Source: Pseudobowmanella zhangzhouensis (lineage in GTDB: Bacteria; Pseudomonadota; Gammaproteobacteria; Enterobacterales; Alteromonadaceae). Taken from it: a stretch of DNA of 64,000 nt. The stretch lies in contig NZ_JBHSYO010000006.1 in NCBI RefSeq assembly GCF_042662685.1, positions 287,370 to 351,369 on the forward strand, in the 5' to 3' direction. Positions 8,581 to 18,187 of the stretch are shown here, one piece after another. Position numbers and translations under genes: made by a program. Every line of letters starts with the position of its first letter. Position 1 is the first letter of the stretch. The notes beneath the pieces are model-generated. The model had not been told where the DNA came from and made no database searches. It saw only the letters and a program-made list of their open reading frames with translations.

Positions 8581-9092
8581 CCCGCCAGCCAGTGCTGCAG
8601 CGCGTCCCGCGCCGAACAAAACGCTAACTGATTGAGATCTATCTGTTCGCGCGCCACCCAATGGGCGGCGCGGACTTCCGCCACTTGCAGTGTCAACGAT
8701 GGTTTGCTGGCAAGTGCGACCTCAAAATACACATCCTGAGTGTGATACAACACACCACCGTAAGGATACTGATTCGCCCAGGCACCCACATAATTAAGGG
8801 GTTGGGTAACCCGGATTCCGGTTTCTTCACTAATTTCTCTGATCAGCGCCTGCTCTGCAGACTCAAACGGGTCAACAAAACCACCAGGCAACCCAAGCTG
8901 CCCTTTGCCCGGCTCCTTACCACGTTCCAGCAATAACACCTCGTCACCACACACAATGATGGCGCCGACCGCCGTAGCCACGTTGTGAAAATAGGTGAAT
9001 CCACAGGCGCTGCAGCGCAGTGCTTTGTGATTTTCCAGTAAAACCGACTGGGCACCGCAGCGCATGCAATAAAAATCAGAAAAATTTTCCAT
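8577..9092 (-). CDS. Nudix hydrolase with N-terminal zinc ribbon
   Basis: A 171-aa protein. Residues 9-32 carry two CxxC pairs (CMRCG and CSACG) forming a zinc ribbon. The Nudix box follows as GGFVDPFESAEQALIREISEETGI split over about residues 72-95, with all catalytic Glu residues present. Such proteins hydrolyse nucleoside diphosphate derivatives; the zinc ribbon recalls NudC, but the protein is shorter and the NudC-specific SQPWPFPxS motif is absent. The start at 9092 is chosen because the zinc ribbon follows directly; the frame stays open upstream to 9164 without further homology. Confidence 0.85.
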   Translation of the reverse strand: MENFSDFYCMRCGAQSVLLENHKALRCSACGFTYFHNVATAVGAIIVCGDEVLLLERGKEPGKGQLGLPGGFVDPFESAEQALIREISEETGIRVTQPLNYVGAWANQYPYGGVLYHTQDVYFEVALASKPSLTLQVAEVRAAHWVAREQIDLNQLAFCSARDALQHWLAG

Positions 9093-9158
9093 CCATTTAA
9101 CCCCACAACGCTCCACTCCACCGTTATGGCTATGAGTGTAACGAAAAAGGAGCGCCAC

Positions 9159-9794
9159 ATGCACAGCTTAGCGATAGAACACACATTTCCGGCTAAACGG
9201 TTAATCAGCAGCATGGCAATGGCAGGTTTGGTGACCTTCTCGTTATTTGCCTTAATGCAGCAACTGATTAAACAGGACAATCCGCCACCGCCGGCACCCG
9301 ATCCGTCTGTTTTCATCGATCCGGTGAATACCCCGCGAGACACACCAGTTGCGCCGCGTCCCGCGTTAAAAGCACCACCACCAGCCATCAAGGCACCGGC
9401 GACACCCCAGATGATTACCCCCTCATCAACCGAAGGGCCAACCATCGCCGTACACATCCCTGCACCGGGCATTAACCCGCCCGCAATTGAACCGGGTATC
9501 GGCGTCGGGGAGCGGGAAGCAACCCCTTTGGTCAGATATCAGCCCGATTATCCTGCCGATGCAGTACGCAATCATATTGAAGGCTGGGTAAAACTCAGTT
9601 TTGATATCAGCCCGGATGGGAGGGTAACCAATATTCAGGTCATGGATGCTGAGCCCAAGCGGGTATTCGACCGCAGTGCCCGCAAAGCGCTGGCACGCTG
9701 GAAATATCAGCCTAAAAAGGCCGATGGCGTCTTTGTTAGCCAGCCGAATCAGCAGATTGTTATAAGCTTTAGCTTAGATGATGTGGCACACTGA
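9159..9794 (+). CDS. TonB-like energy transducer
   Basis: A 211-aa protein with TonB architecture. A single N-terminal membrane anchor (about residues 13-33) is followed by a Pro-rich periplasmic spacer (PPPPAPDP, APRPALKAPPPAIKAP) and a C-terminal TonB_C domain (about 125-208) with YPADAVRNHIEGWVKLSFDISPDGRVTNIQV and the closing ALARWKYQPK. It would couple the proton-motive force from ExbBD to an outer-membrane receptor. No exbBD or receptor is adjacent. The start has AAGGAG six bases upstream. It is 21 bp from the sigma-factor gene and probably co-transcribed with it. Confidence 0.85.
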   Translation: MHSLAIEHTFPAKRLISSMAMAGLVTFSLFALMQQLIKQDNPPPPAPDPSVFIDPVNTPRDTPVAPRPALKAPPPAIKAPATPQMITPSSTEGPTIAVHIPAPGINPPAIEPGIGVGEREATPLVRYQPDYPADAVRNHIEGWVKLSFDISPDGRVTNIQVMDAEPKRVFDRSARKALARWKYQPKKADGVFVSQPNQQIVISFSLDDVAH

Positions 9795-9815
9795 GTTCAG
9801 GAACAAGGAGCGCCT

Positions 9816-10373
9816 ATGACATTGAGTATCGCCCTGCGCTCCCCATGGAGTGCCCAATTGAGTCCGGAAGACTTAATGACCGAATATGCCCAATCGGGCA
9901 ATCCCCGCAGTCTGGCGCGTCTGTATGATGCGCTGGCTGATGATTTATTTCACTATTTGTGCAGCCTGACCGATTACCACTGCGCCAAAGATCTGGCACA
10001 ACGCACCTGGTTACGGGTTATCGATAAACGGCATCTGTATCGTACTGGCGGACCGGTCAAAGGTTGGTTATTCCGCATAGCGCGTAACTTGCTGATCGAT
10101 GAAATCCGCAGTCAGGCCAAGTGGATCGCAGAATTGCCTGAACAGGCTGCTGATAGCCCTGATTTGGCCAACGTGCTCGACGCCGAAGCCGCATTTGATA
10201 TCGCCATGCAGGCATTACCCTTTCATCAGCGTGAGGCAATCATTCTGCAACAGGAGGGATTTAGCCTGAGTGAAATTGCGGATATGTGCGGCGAACAACA
10301 AGAAACCATCAAAAGCCGCTTACGTTACGCGCGAAATAAACTGCAGCAGGTACTGGAGGCCTACCGTGACTAA
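9816..10373 (+). CDS. Sigma-70 family (ECF-type) RNA polymerase sigma factor
   Basis: A 185-aa two-domain sigma factor. Region 2 spans about residues 30-90 (CAKDLAQRTWLRVID, GWLFRIARNLLIDEIRS). Region 4, with a helix-turn-helix, spans about 125-178 (ALPFHQREAIILQQEGFSLSEIADMCGEQQETIKSRLRYARNKL). Lack of region 3 places it in the ECF group. AAGGAGC lies just upstream of the ATG. Its stop codon overlaps the start of the next gene, which encodes a single-span membrane protein, a layout typical of sigma/anti-sigma pairs. The target promoters are unknown. Confidence 0.88.
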   Translation: MTLSIALRSPWSAQLSPEDLMTEYAQSGNPRSLARLYDALADDLFHYLCSLTDYHCAKDLAQRTWLRVIDKRHLYRTGGPVKGWLFRIARNLLIDEIRSQAKWIAELPEQAADSPDLANVLDAEAAFDIAMQALPFHQREAIILQQEGFSLSEIADMCGEQQETIKSRLRYARNKLQQVLEAYRD

Positions 10374-10956
10374 TCATGATCCCATTAATCAGGCCTATCA
10401 GGCGCGTAAACGCCGTCATCGCGCACCGGCAAGCTCTAAGTCACTGCTGATGGCACGGGCGCAGAAACACGCGAACGCGGCGAACAGCGGGTCTAATCTG
10501 TGGAACTGGAGCTTAGGTGCCGTGGCCGCCAGCGGTCTGGTGATCCTTTATCAGCTGGTCAGTTGGCCACAGGGGCTGATTGAACACGATCAGGTAGTAT
10601 CAAATATGATCGAAATACACCAGATCGCGGATGAGAACGTCTCTTTGCAAGAGCCGCTGCTGGCACGCCAGCAGGCGATAGCCCTGGAATATCAGGCAGT
10701 ACAGCAGGAATTCAGCGAACGCCAGCAAACCCTCGTCGCCCACCATATGCGCGAAGCGATCCTGCTGAGTACTGAGCACGGACTGCGTCTGCAAACCTGT
10801 GACAATACGTTATTAGTAATCAGTCCAGCGTTAACTCAAGCATTACAGCAACAATATCGTCTGGAGTTCGGTGAACAAGATAAGCATGTTGCGATTTCAT
10901 TTGATCAATCGGGACGCATCATCAGCATTTATCCGTCAGATCATCGTTGTACATAG
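10366..10956 (+). CDS. Single-span membrane protein, putative anti-sigma factor
   Basis: A 196-aa protein starting at GTG 10366, inside the last codons of the sigma gene (8-bp overlap, so translational coupling is likely). A basic N-terminal cytoplasmic part (AYQARKRRHRAPASSK, about residues 10-45) precedes one hydrophobic span (GAVAASGLVILYQLVSW, about 47-65) and a periplasmic part rich in Gln and Glu, possibly coiled coil. I do not recognise the family and see no zinc-binding HxxxCxxC motif. The anti-sigma role is inferred from gene order and topology only. Confidence 0.6.
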   Translation: MTNHDPINQAYQARKRRHRAPASSKSLLMARAQKHANAANSGSNLWNWSLGAVAASGLVILYQLVSWPQGLIEHDQVVSNMIEIHQIADENVSLQEPLLARQQAIALEYQAVQQEFSERQQTLVAHHMREAILLSTEHGLRLQTCDNTLLVISPALTQALQQQYRLEFGEQDKHVAISFDQSGRIISIYPSDHRCT

Positions 10957-11098
10957 GTCTTTTCACCTCGCAGAGGCGGCTATTTTAAGCAACCGCCTCA
11001 AAATTATTCGAGTTTGTTTTATCCTGCCGTAGTTCCTGATAAATTGAAGACATTATTCGCATATCCAGCTGCGCTATCTGCCACGGAAAGGATTGAAC

Positions 11099-13834
11099 AT
11101 GAAGAAAATATTGCTTGTTGCTGTACCCACATTGCTCATCGGCTGCACCCAGCCATCGCCCCAGGAACACTTAAATAAAGCGCAGCAATACGCCGCGAAC
11201 AAAGAAACTGCGGCCGCAGTAATCGAATTAAAAAATGCAATACAACAAAACCCCGAATATGCGGAAGCAAGATTTCTTTTAGGCAAGCTCTATATGGAGC
11301 AGAAGGATTACCCTAGTGCGGAAAAGGAATTTTCCCGCGTACTTGAGCTCGGTTATAAAACTGAAGAAGCCTTACCGCTATTAACGGAAGCGCTAAGTTA
11401 CTCAGGCTCTGACGTGGCCATCGCCAATTTGGATTTCTCCAAGTACAGCGTGCCTTCACAGGAAGCCGTTAAACTCGATTATTTACAGTTAAAGTCGTTA
11501 CTACGCCTGGATAAAGTCGATGAAGCACAAACGCTTTTTGAAAAAATCGCCGCTTACAATGTCGACTCCATCTACAAATCGTTAGCGCAAGCATATCAAT
11601 TGGCCATGGATCAGAAGTTAGAAGATGCATTGGTATTAGTCGACAATGCACTTACGACTGCTCCAGGAAATGAATACGCGTTGCAGCAGCAGGCAATTCT
11701 GCTTATTCAACTAGACCGCAAAGAAGAAGCAATCGCTGCTTATCAGAAACTATTAGACTACAACCCTGACAACCTGGAAGTAAAATTTGTCCTGACAAAA
11801 ATGTTGGTGGAAGCTAATAAGCTGGATAGAGCAGAGAAACTGGTAGACGAGCTATTAACGGTCAATAACGAACATGGTCTCCTGAATTACTATAAGTCGT
11901 ATATTCTGTTCTCGCAGAAATCATTTGATGAGGCTATGTCTCATATTGAAAAAGCGTTACATACCAATACCTCATCGACGCTATACCATCTGCTTGCTGG
12001 TTACATCAATTACGCGCAAAAAGATTTCAAAAATGCGCAGGAACATTTCTCTCTGATTGCATCTAACCTGCCCAATGGACATCCAGCGTTAAAATTGATG
12101 GCCGCCACTGAATTAAAAGCAGGAAATGTAGCTGCCGCTAGCGATGCGCTGACGCGCATAAGCAATCCGAGTGATGGCGACCTTGAACTTTTTGCATTAA
12201 CCAGCTTTGAACTAATCAAAGATGGTCATCTTGAAAAAGCAAAAGAGTTGATCAGTCAATCCGAGAGTGTGGCGGGTAATCCCAGTGATTTAGAGCGCCT
12301 GGGTATTCTGAAGTTATCAGTTAACGATCTTGCAGGTATCGATACGCTTGAAGAAGCTATTGAGAAGGACCCTACGCTTCAAACTGCCAAGTTAACATTA
12401 GCGACGGCTTACCTCAAAACACAGCAATACGATAAAGCTATGTCATTGGCTCAAGATTGGAGAGCAATGGATGCTAACGATAGCCGTCCTTTACTCATTG
12501 AAAGTTTAGTTGCAAAAGCTCAGAACGATTTCAATCAGGCACTGGCAAAACTTGATGAAGCCAGAAAGATTGATCAAGCCAATCCGGCAATCAACGTATT
12601 GCAGGCAGAAATTAGTGAGCAACAAGGTAATACAGACGCCGCGTTAGCTACTTTGACTAGCACGATGGATGCCTACCCGACTTACTTCCCAGCAATTAGC
12701 CGTTTTATTGGTATCAAAATGAAGACGGGAGAATTGACCGATGCAATTCAAACCGTGTCAAAGATACAGAAGGCAAATCCAGACAATCAATATTTGCGCT
12801 TACTAACCGCAACAACCCTGACCATGAATCAGCAATTCAAAGAGGTAATCTCATTGTTAGAAGCTGATAAGTCAGAGAATAAGCCTGAATTACTGCAACG
12901 CTTATTGGGTAATGCGTACATGAAAAATGGCAATATCCAGAAAGCTGGTGAGCTATATGAACAGTGGTATCTGCAGCAACCTGACAACGAATTCGCCATG
13001 TCTGGCAAGCTGACCATCATGCAAATGAAAGGTAATTTTAGCGATGCACTGGATTTATTGAATCATTACGCAGCACAAGTAGGCGAAAGTCAGTACACAC
13101 ACCTCATGCGGTCCGCCCTTAGCTTCCGCACGAATAAAATCGACCGCGCGTTAGCTGAATTGGCTTTATTGAGTGAAAAAAATCTAAACACTCCGGTTGG
13201 GCATAGCTTGCAAGCCCAGGCTGCTTTCGTAAACAAGGACTTCGAAAAGGCCTTAAACGAAGGAAAAATCGCCTATCAGACACAGCCTGACCCATTGCAT
13301 ACAAGAATTATCATGGCGAGTCTGGAACGTCTGGGCAAAGCTGATGAGTCTGAACAGTTCTTACAGAACCATCTGAAGCAATTTCCTAATGACCAATCCG
13401 CGTTACTCCTTAGCGCAGAACGATCAATCGCAAACTCCACGGATGAAGCGATTACAAAATATGAAAATATTGTAAAAGCGAATCCTAAAAATGCCGTCGC
13501 ACTGAATAACCTCGCTTATCTATACAAGGAACAAAAGCAATTAGATAAAGCACTTGGATTGGCAGAAAAAGCAGTTGAACTGGTACCTAACAGTCCGGAG
13601 ATCTTGGATACATACGGTGAGATCCTGCTGCTCAAAGGCAATGCGAAACAAGCCGTTGAGGTGCTGGAAAAAAGCGCATCTTCGCCTTCCGCCAGTGAAA
13701 CAGTCAAACTCCACTATCTGCAAGCACTGGTGTCAAATGGACAGACGGATATGGCTAAGCGCAAAATCAAGCAATATCAGTTTGTCACACCGGCAATTGT
13801 CGAGCAGATAAAAGCGCTCGAGCAAAAACTCTAA
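11099..13834 (+). CDS. prsT: TPR-repeat lipoprotein, PrsT-like
   Basis: A 911-aa lipoprotein: the signal peptide ends in LLIGC with the lipidated Cys near residue 18. The rest is an almost unbroken tetratricopeptide solenoid, for example AAAVIELKNAIQQNPEYAEARFLLGKLYMEQKDYPSAEKEF and NAVALNNLAYLYKEQKQLDKALGLAEKAVELVPNSPEILDTYGEILL. Length and N-terminal repeat pattern match the PEP-CTERM system TPR lipoprotein (PrsT). No exosortase, PrsK/PrsR or PEP-CTERM protein was seen nearby, so a sorting role is not supported here. The DNA looks AT-richer than its neighbours. ATG 11099 is used (AAGGA upstream) rather than TTG 11093. Confidence 0.78.
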   Translation: MKKILLVAVPTLLIGCTQPSPQEHLNKAQQYAANKETAAAVIELKNAIQQNPEYAEARFLLGKLYMEQKDYPSAEKEFSRVLELGYKTEEALPLLTEALSYSGSDVAIANLDFSKYSVPSQEAVKLDYLQLKSLLRLDKVDEAQTLFEKIAAYNVDSIYKSLAQAYQLAMDQKLEDALVLVDNALTTAPGNEYALQQQAILLIQLDRKEEAIAAYQKLLDYNPDNLEVKFVLTKMLVEANKLDRAEKLVDELLTVNNEHGLLNYYKSYILFSQKSFDEAMSHIEKALHTNTSSTLYHLLAGYINYAQKDFKNAQEHFSLIASNLPNGHPALKLMAATELKAGNVAAASDALTRISNPSDGDLELFALTSFELIKDGHLEKAKELISQSESVAGNPSDLERLGILKLSVNDLAGIDTLEEAIEKDPTLQTAKLTLATAYLKTQQYDKAMSLAQDWRAMDANDSRPLLIESLVAKAQNDFNQALAKLDEARKIDQANPAINVLQAEISEQQGNTDAALATLTSTMDAYPTYFPAISRFIGIKMKTGELTDAIQTVSKIQKANPDNQYLRLLTATTLTMNQQFKEVISLLEADKSENKPELLQRLLGNAYMKNGNIQKAGELYEQWYLQQPDNEFAMSGKLTIMQMKGNFSDALDLLNHYAAQVGESQYTHLMRSALSFRTNKIDRALAELALLSEKNLNTPVGHSLQAQAAFVNKDFEKALNEGKIAYQTQPDPLHTRIIMASLERLGKADESEQFLQNHLKQFPNDQSALLLSAERSIANSTDEAITKYENIVKANPKNAVALNNLAYLYKEQKQLDKALGLAEKAVELVPNSPEILDTYGEILLLKGNAKQAVEVLEKSASSPSASETVKLHYLQALVSNGQTDMAKRKIKQYQFVTPAIVEQIKALEQKL

Positions 13835-13840
13835 ACACTA

Positions 13841-13868
13841 AAAAAGCAGCCGATTGGCTGCTTTTTTG
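13841..13868. terminator. Bidirectional terminator between the TPR lipoprotein and nucleoside hydrolase genes
   Basis: The stem AAAAAGCAGCC/GGCTGCTTTTT with loop GATT has A- and T-runs on both sides, so it can serve both convergent genes. Confidence 0.9.
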
Positions 13869-13877
13869 TTTGATGCG

Positions 13878-14819
13878 TTATCCCGCAAAGGTATCGATAT
13901 ATAACTGGGTCAACGCGGCTTTATCTACGCCCAGTGCGACCTTGGAGTATGGACCGCTATCCCACGGCGGACGGAAGCCTTTATCTTTGTGGCAAAACGC
14001 GGTTTGTCCGCGGGTCAGTTCGTCAGTACTGACCACCATCTTGCCCAATTTGATATCGAACAATTCCGGTGCAACCAAATAGGCCAATGGTGTGGCATCA
14101 TGGAAACAGCAGGCTCGGTCTTCGGTATCCTGCGAATAGAAATCCATATAGAACTGCGACGTTTCATCAATAAACTTGCCAAGCTTGGCATTGCCGTCGG
14201 TGAGTTTATCCAAAAACGCCTGATTGAAACGCAGGTTATTGGTGATATCCAGGCCAAACATCACGGTATCCCAGGAAGCTTCGAATACCATCTTGGCCGC
14301 GTGGGCATCATTCCAGATATTCGCCTCGGCAACCGGTGTAATATTACCCGGCACGGTGGCAGCACCGCCCATGATCACCACCTGTTTAACTTTATCCACA
14401 ATGCTGGGATCCAGTTGCAGTGCAATAGCCAGATTCGTGAGTGGGCCAATCGCGGCGATCACCAGTTCACCCGGATACTGATTAGCCATATCAACGATAA
14501 ACTGGGCAGAATGACGCGGGTCTAACTGACCTTTCGGCTCCATCGCCGCGACCGTGCCAAAGCCTTCTTCGCCGTGCACAAACTTGGCATAACCCGGTTT
14601 AGGGTGCAGGAACGGACCTGCCGCACCTTTGCACACAGGGATATTCTGGTTGGCCATTTCCGCCAGCACCAGTGCGTTACGCGCAGTTTTTTCCACTTCC
14701 ACATTGCCAAACACGCTGGTTAAGCCGATCACATCAATTTGCGGATGCAGGAAGGCGAAAAAGATCGCCATGGTATCGTCGATACCCGGATCGGTATCGA
14801 TTATGACTTTATGCTTCAT
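13878..14819 (-). CDS. Inosine/uridine-preferring nucleoside hydrolase
   Basis: A 313-aa enzyme cleaving ribonucleosides to base and ribose. The metal-binding motif DTDPGIDDTMA (residues 8-18) and GLTSVFGNVEVEKTARNAL are diagnostic. AAIGPLTNLAIAL, VVIMGGAATVPGNITPVAEANIWNDAHAAKMVFEA and a C-terminal D/H-containing active-site part complete the fold. It overlaps the ribokinase gene upstream by ATGA, so the pair is an operon in which the ribose released is phosphorylated. Which Rih subtype it is cannot be told by eye. Confidence 0.9.
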   Translation of the reverse strand: MKHKVIIDTDPGIDDTMAIFFAFLHPQIDVIGLTSVFGNVEVEKTARNALVLAEMANQNIPVCKGAAGPFLHPKPGYAKFVHGEEGFGTVAAMEPKGQLDPRHSAQFIVDMANQYPGELVIAAIGPLTNLAIALQLDPSIVDKVKQVVIMGGAATVPGNITPVAEANIWNDAHAAKMVFEASWDTVMFGLDITNNLRFNQAFLDKLTDGNAKLGKFIDETSQFYMDFYSQDTEDRACCFHDATPLAYLVAPELFDIKLGKMVVSTDELTRGQTAFCHKDKGFRPPWDSGPYSKVALGVDKAALTQLYIDTFAG

Positions 14820-15712
14820 TCAGTTACCTCTGCTAAAAAATCGTCTACCTCATCCAGTGAAGGAATAGACGTGCTCGCACCGGCTTTTTGCACAGAAAGT
14901 GCGGCCGCGGCGCAAGCTTGTTGAATGGCATCCTGCTCCGATTCATTTCTGCTCAGAGCTGCCAGGAAAAATCCAATAAAGGTATCGCCGGCTGCGGTAG
15001 TATCCACCACCTCAGTCTCAAACGCCGATACCTGTAATATACCTTTGTCACAAATCAGTAACGCACCGTCACCGCCTAGGGTGAGCACAACCATGGCGTG
15101 GGCCCAATTGGCAGCGAAGTAATCCACCTGTTGTTCCAGATCGCGCAAGCCAGTGATGGCTTCAGCTTCGGTTTGATTCACCACCAGTAAGTCCACATCG
15201 GCCGGATTGACCTGCTTTTCGATGCCGCAGGCCGGAGCCGGGTTATAGGCTGTTTTCAAGCCCTGTTTGCGGGCATATGCCAGAGCTTGTGGCACCTGAC
15301 TGGTCTCATTTTGGGTCAGGAACCAATCTTCGTTACCGGCACCTTGCAGCGCGGCTTCAATATCGCCCATTTCAATTACCTGATTGGCACCACCGAACAG
15401 CACGATGGCATTTTCGCCTTCAGGAATCACCTGAATAATGGCATGGCCAGATGGCGTCGTGCCTTTGCGCAGACATTCGCAATCGACACCTGTTTGCTGG
15501 ATCTGTTGCCAGAAATCCTCATCTGCCGTGTGCATCTGTCCGATGTGTTTCACGCTCGCGCCAGCCTTGGCCAGTGCCAGTGATTGATTTGCGCCTTTAC
15601 CGCCAAGCACTCTGGCGTAATCCAGAGAGGCCAGCGTCTCGCCAGGGCGCACAAAGTGGGGTACCTGATAGACGTGATCGATGTTTACCGATCCAAGGTT
15701 AAAAATCGCCAT
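14816..15712 (-). CDS. rbsK: Ribokinase
   Basis: A 298-aa PfkB-family sugar kinase. The N-terminal signature GSVNIDHVYQVPHFVRPGETL and GGKGANQSLALAKAG (ribose-binding Gly-Gly) are present. The C-terminal anion-hole/catalytic motif DTTAAGDTFIGFFLAAL carries the catalytic Asp. Paired with the overlapping nucleoside hydrolase it channels nucleoside ribose to ribose 5-phosphate. No rbs transporter or RbsR is adjacent, consistent with a nucleoside salvage rather than ribose uptake role (inference). Confidence 0.88.
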   Translation of the reverse strand: MAIFNLGSVNIDHVYQVPHFVRPGETLASLDYARVLGGKGANQSLALAKAGASVKHIGQMHTADEDFWQQIQQTGVDCECLRKGTTPSGHAIIQVIPEGENAIVLFGGANQVIEMGDIEAALQGAGNEDWFLTQNETSQVPQALAYARKQGLKTAYNPAPACGIEKQVNPADVDLLVVNQTEAEAITGLRDLEQQVDYFAANWAHAMVVLTLGGDGALLICDKGILQVSAFETEVVDTTAAGDTFIGFFLAALSRNESEQDAIQQACAAAALSVQKAGASTSIPSLDEVDDFLAEVTE

Positions 15713-15833
15713 ATTTTTTTGTTCTCAATAATAGCAAGCCGGTCAGTTTAGCAAATTTAGCTGCCAAACCAGAAGCCTTGATTGCACAGATTCTAGTCAC
15801 ACCCTGCAAAGGCTCAAGTTATCTGTGCCAATA

Positions 15834-15862
15834 AAAAAGTCCGCTGATTTAGCGGACTTTTT
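15834..15862 (-). terminator. Terminator downstream of parC
   Basis: The perfect 12-bp arms AAAAAGTCCGCT/AGCGGACTTTTT with loop GATTT lie 37 bp after the parC stop. A/T-runs on both sides make it potentially bidirectional, though the gene on its left is divergent. Confidence 0.88.
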
Positions 15863-15898
15863 AGTTAACTGTCAGGCTAATTCAATCGTGTTACCACG

Positions 15899-18187
15899 TT
15901 ATTCGGTGGACTCTAACGGATCCGGCGAACCGGCCGGTTTATCCACCTCGACACTGTCAACACGCTGCAAGCCGCGAGGTAGTTTATTGCCTCGGCGACC
16001 CCGTTCGCCCTTAAAGTGCTCCAGATCAGCCGCACTCAGTGACATCGCGCGCTTACCTGAAATCACTTTAATCGCTGCGCCATCCGGCACAACGGTTAAG
16101 GTTTTCACATATTCTTCACGTGACTTGGCGCGCGCCGATGGAATACTGATGATCTTATTGCCCTTACCTTTGCCCAGTGATGGCAAATCTTTTAGCGGGA
16201 ACATCAGCATCCGACCTTCAGTCGAGATCGCCAGACACCAGTCGGTATCCAGATTTTGCACCGGCTGTGGGTGCAACACTTTGGCAGCAGTGGGTAAACT
16301 CAGATAGGCTTTACCTTTACGGTTTTTGCTCACCATATCTTCAAACTTACCAACGAAACCGTAGCCGGCATCCGATGCGACCAGATACAACTGTTCATCC
16401 TTGCCCATCAACACATGGTCAAAGGTTTCTCCTCCGACAATATCAAAACGGCCGGTCAGCGGTTCACCCTGACTGCGCGCACTGGGCAGACCATGGGCAT
16501 CACAACTAAACGCACGCCCTGAGGAGTCGAGGAATACCGCCTGCTGATTGCTGCGTCCTTTGGCACTGGCTAAGTACGCATCCCCGGCCTTGTAGCTTAA
16601 CCCCGCGGCGTCCACATCATGGCCTTTAGCACAACGCACCCAGCCTTTTTGCGAGACCACCACAGTGACCGCTTCCGACGGTACCAGTTCTTTCTCTGAC
16701 AAGGCTCTGGCTTCGCCACGCTCTACTAGGGGTGAACGACGATCATCCCCATACTTCTCGGCATCAGCGAGGATTTCCTTTTTAATCAGGGTTTTCAGAC
16801 GCTGGTCGGAGCCGAGTAATAATTGTAATTTGTCACGCTCTTCTGCCAACTCATCCTGCTCTGCGCGGATTTTTTGCTCTTCCAGTTTGGCCAAATGACG
16901 TAACTTCAATTCGAGAATGGCTTCGGCCTGACGATCGCTCAGCCCAAAGACTTTCATCAGCTCCTGCTTCGGCTCGTCTTCGTAACGGATGATGCGGATC
17001 ACCTCGTCAATATTCAGGAAGGCGATCATTAAACCTTCGAGAATATGCAGACGAGCCAGCACTTTATCCAAACGATATTGCAGACGACGGGTCACCGTAT
17101 CTTTACGGAAAACCAGCCATTCGGTCAGGATGGTACGCAGATCTTTAACCTGTGGACGACCATCCAGGCCAATCATATTCAGGTTAACCCGGAAGTTTTT
17201 CTCCAGATCCGTGGTAGCAAACAGGTGTTGCATTAACTGTTCAACATCCACCCGGTTCGAGCGCGGCGTAATCACCAGGCGAGTCGGGTTTTCATGGTCT
17301 GACTCATCACGCAGGTCACTGACCATTGGGAGCTTCTTGGCCTGCATCTGCGCGGCAATTTGCTCCATGATCTTTGCACCGGAAGCCTGATGTGGCAGCG
17401 CCGTGATAACTATCTCACCCTGCTCTTCGGCAAACACCGCACGCATCTTGATCGAGCCGCGGCCAGTCTCATACAGTTTTTGAATATCCGCTTTCGGGGT
17501 AATAATTTCCGCTTCGGTCGGATAATCCGGGCCTTGCACCAACTGCAGAATATCGCTCAGTTCAGCTTTACTGTTATCCAACAACATGGCACAGGCATTA
17601 GCAAGTTCACGCACATTGTGGGGTGGAATATCGGTCGCCATCCCCACCGCAATGCCCGTTACCCCGTTGAGCAGAATATGCGGCAAACGGGCTGGCAGCA
17701 CTTTTGGCTCTTCCAGCGTGCCATCAAAATTCGGCACCCAATCGGCAGTCCCCTGTCCCAACTCACTAAGCAGGACTTCACTGAAACGGGACAAACGCGC
17801 TTCGGTATATCGCATTGCCGCGAAGGATTTAGGATCATCCGGGGCGCCCCAGTTACCTTGCCCGTCTACCAGTGGGTAACGGTAGGAGAATGGCTGCGCC
17901 ATCAATACCATGGCTTCGTAACAGGCGGAGTCGCCATGCGGGTGAAATTTACCCAACACGTCACCGACGGTACGGGCAGATTTTTTGTATTTGGCATTCG
18001 CCGACAGGCCCAAATCGGACATGGCGTAGACAATACGACGCTGAACTGGCTTTAATCCGTCTCCGATGTGCGGCAAGGCACGATCCATAATGACGTACAT
18101 GGAATAATTCAGATAGGCATCTTCGGTAAAGCGGCTTAACGCCAGCTGCTCGGTGCCATCTGCATTAATTACAATATCCTGACTCAT
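15899..18187 (-). CDS. parC: DNA topoisomerase IV subunit A
   Basis: A 762-aa protein that breaks and rejoins DNA for chromosome decatenation as ParC2ParE2. MDRALPHIGDGLKPVQRRI begins the breakage-reunion domain. The active-site Tyr is Y127 in AAMRYTEARLS. The quinolone-resistance region HPHGDSACYEAM retains Ser87 and Glu91 (E. coli Ser80 and Glu84), so it is wild type there. The C-terminal beta-pinwheel carries degenerate repeats (SQKGWVRCAKGHD, SDAGYGFVGKFEDM). parE, usually next to parC, is not adjacent: a divergent hybrid kinase begins 240 bp upstream. Confidence 0.95.
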   Translation of the reverse strand: MSQDIVINADGTEQLALSRFTEDAYLNYSMYVIMDRALPHIGDGLKPVQRRIVYAMSDLGLSANAKYKKSARTVGDVLGKFHPHGDSACYEAMVLMAQPFSYRYPLVDGQGNWGAPDDPKSFAAMRYTEARLSRFSEVLLSELGQGTADWVPNFDGTLEEPKVLPARLPHILLNGVTGIAVGMATDIPPHNVRELANACAMLLDNSKAELSDILQLVQGPDYPTEAEIITPKADIQKLYETGRGSIKMRAVFAEEQGEIVITALPHQASGAKIMEQIAAQMQAKKLPMVSDLRDESDHENPTRLVITPRSNRVDVEQLMQHLFATTDLEKNFRVNLNMIGLDGRPQVKDLRTILTEWLVFRKDTVTRRLQYRLDKVLARLHILEGLMIAFLNIDEVIRIIRYEDEPKQELMKVFGLSDRQAEAILELKLRHLAKLEEQKIRAEQDELAEERDKLQLLLGSDQRLKTLIKKEILADAEKYGDDRRSPLVERGEARALSEKELVPSEAVTVVVSQKGWVRCAKGHDVDAAGLSYKAGDAYLASAKGRSNQQAVFLDSSGRAFSCDAHGLPSARSQGEPLTGRFDIVGGETFDHVLMGKDEQLYLVASDAGYGFVGKFEDMVSKNRKGKAYLSLPTAAKVLHPQPVQNLDTDWCLAISTEGRMLMFPLKDLPSLGKGKGNKIISIPSARAKSREEYVKTLTVVPDGAAIKVISGKRAMSLSAADLEHFKGERGRRGNKLPRGLQRVDSVEVDKPAGSPDPLESTE

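Noticed and set aside
11099..13834. PEP-CTERM/exosortase sorting system
   Set aside because: Only the PrsT-like TPR lipoprotein is present; no exosortase, PrsK/PrsR or PEP-CTERM substrate was seen in the window.
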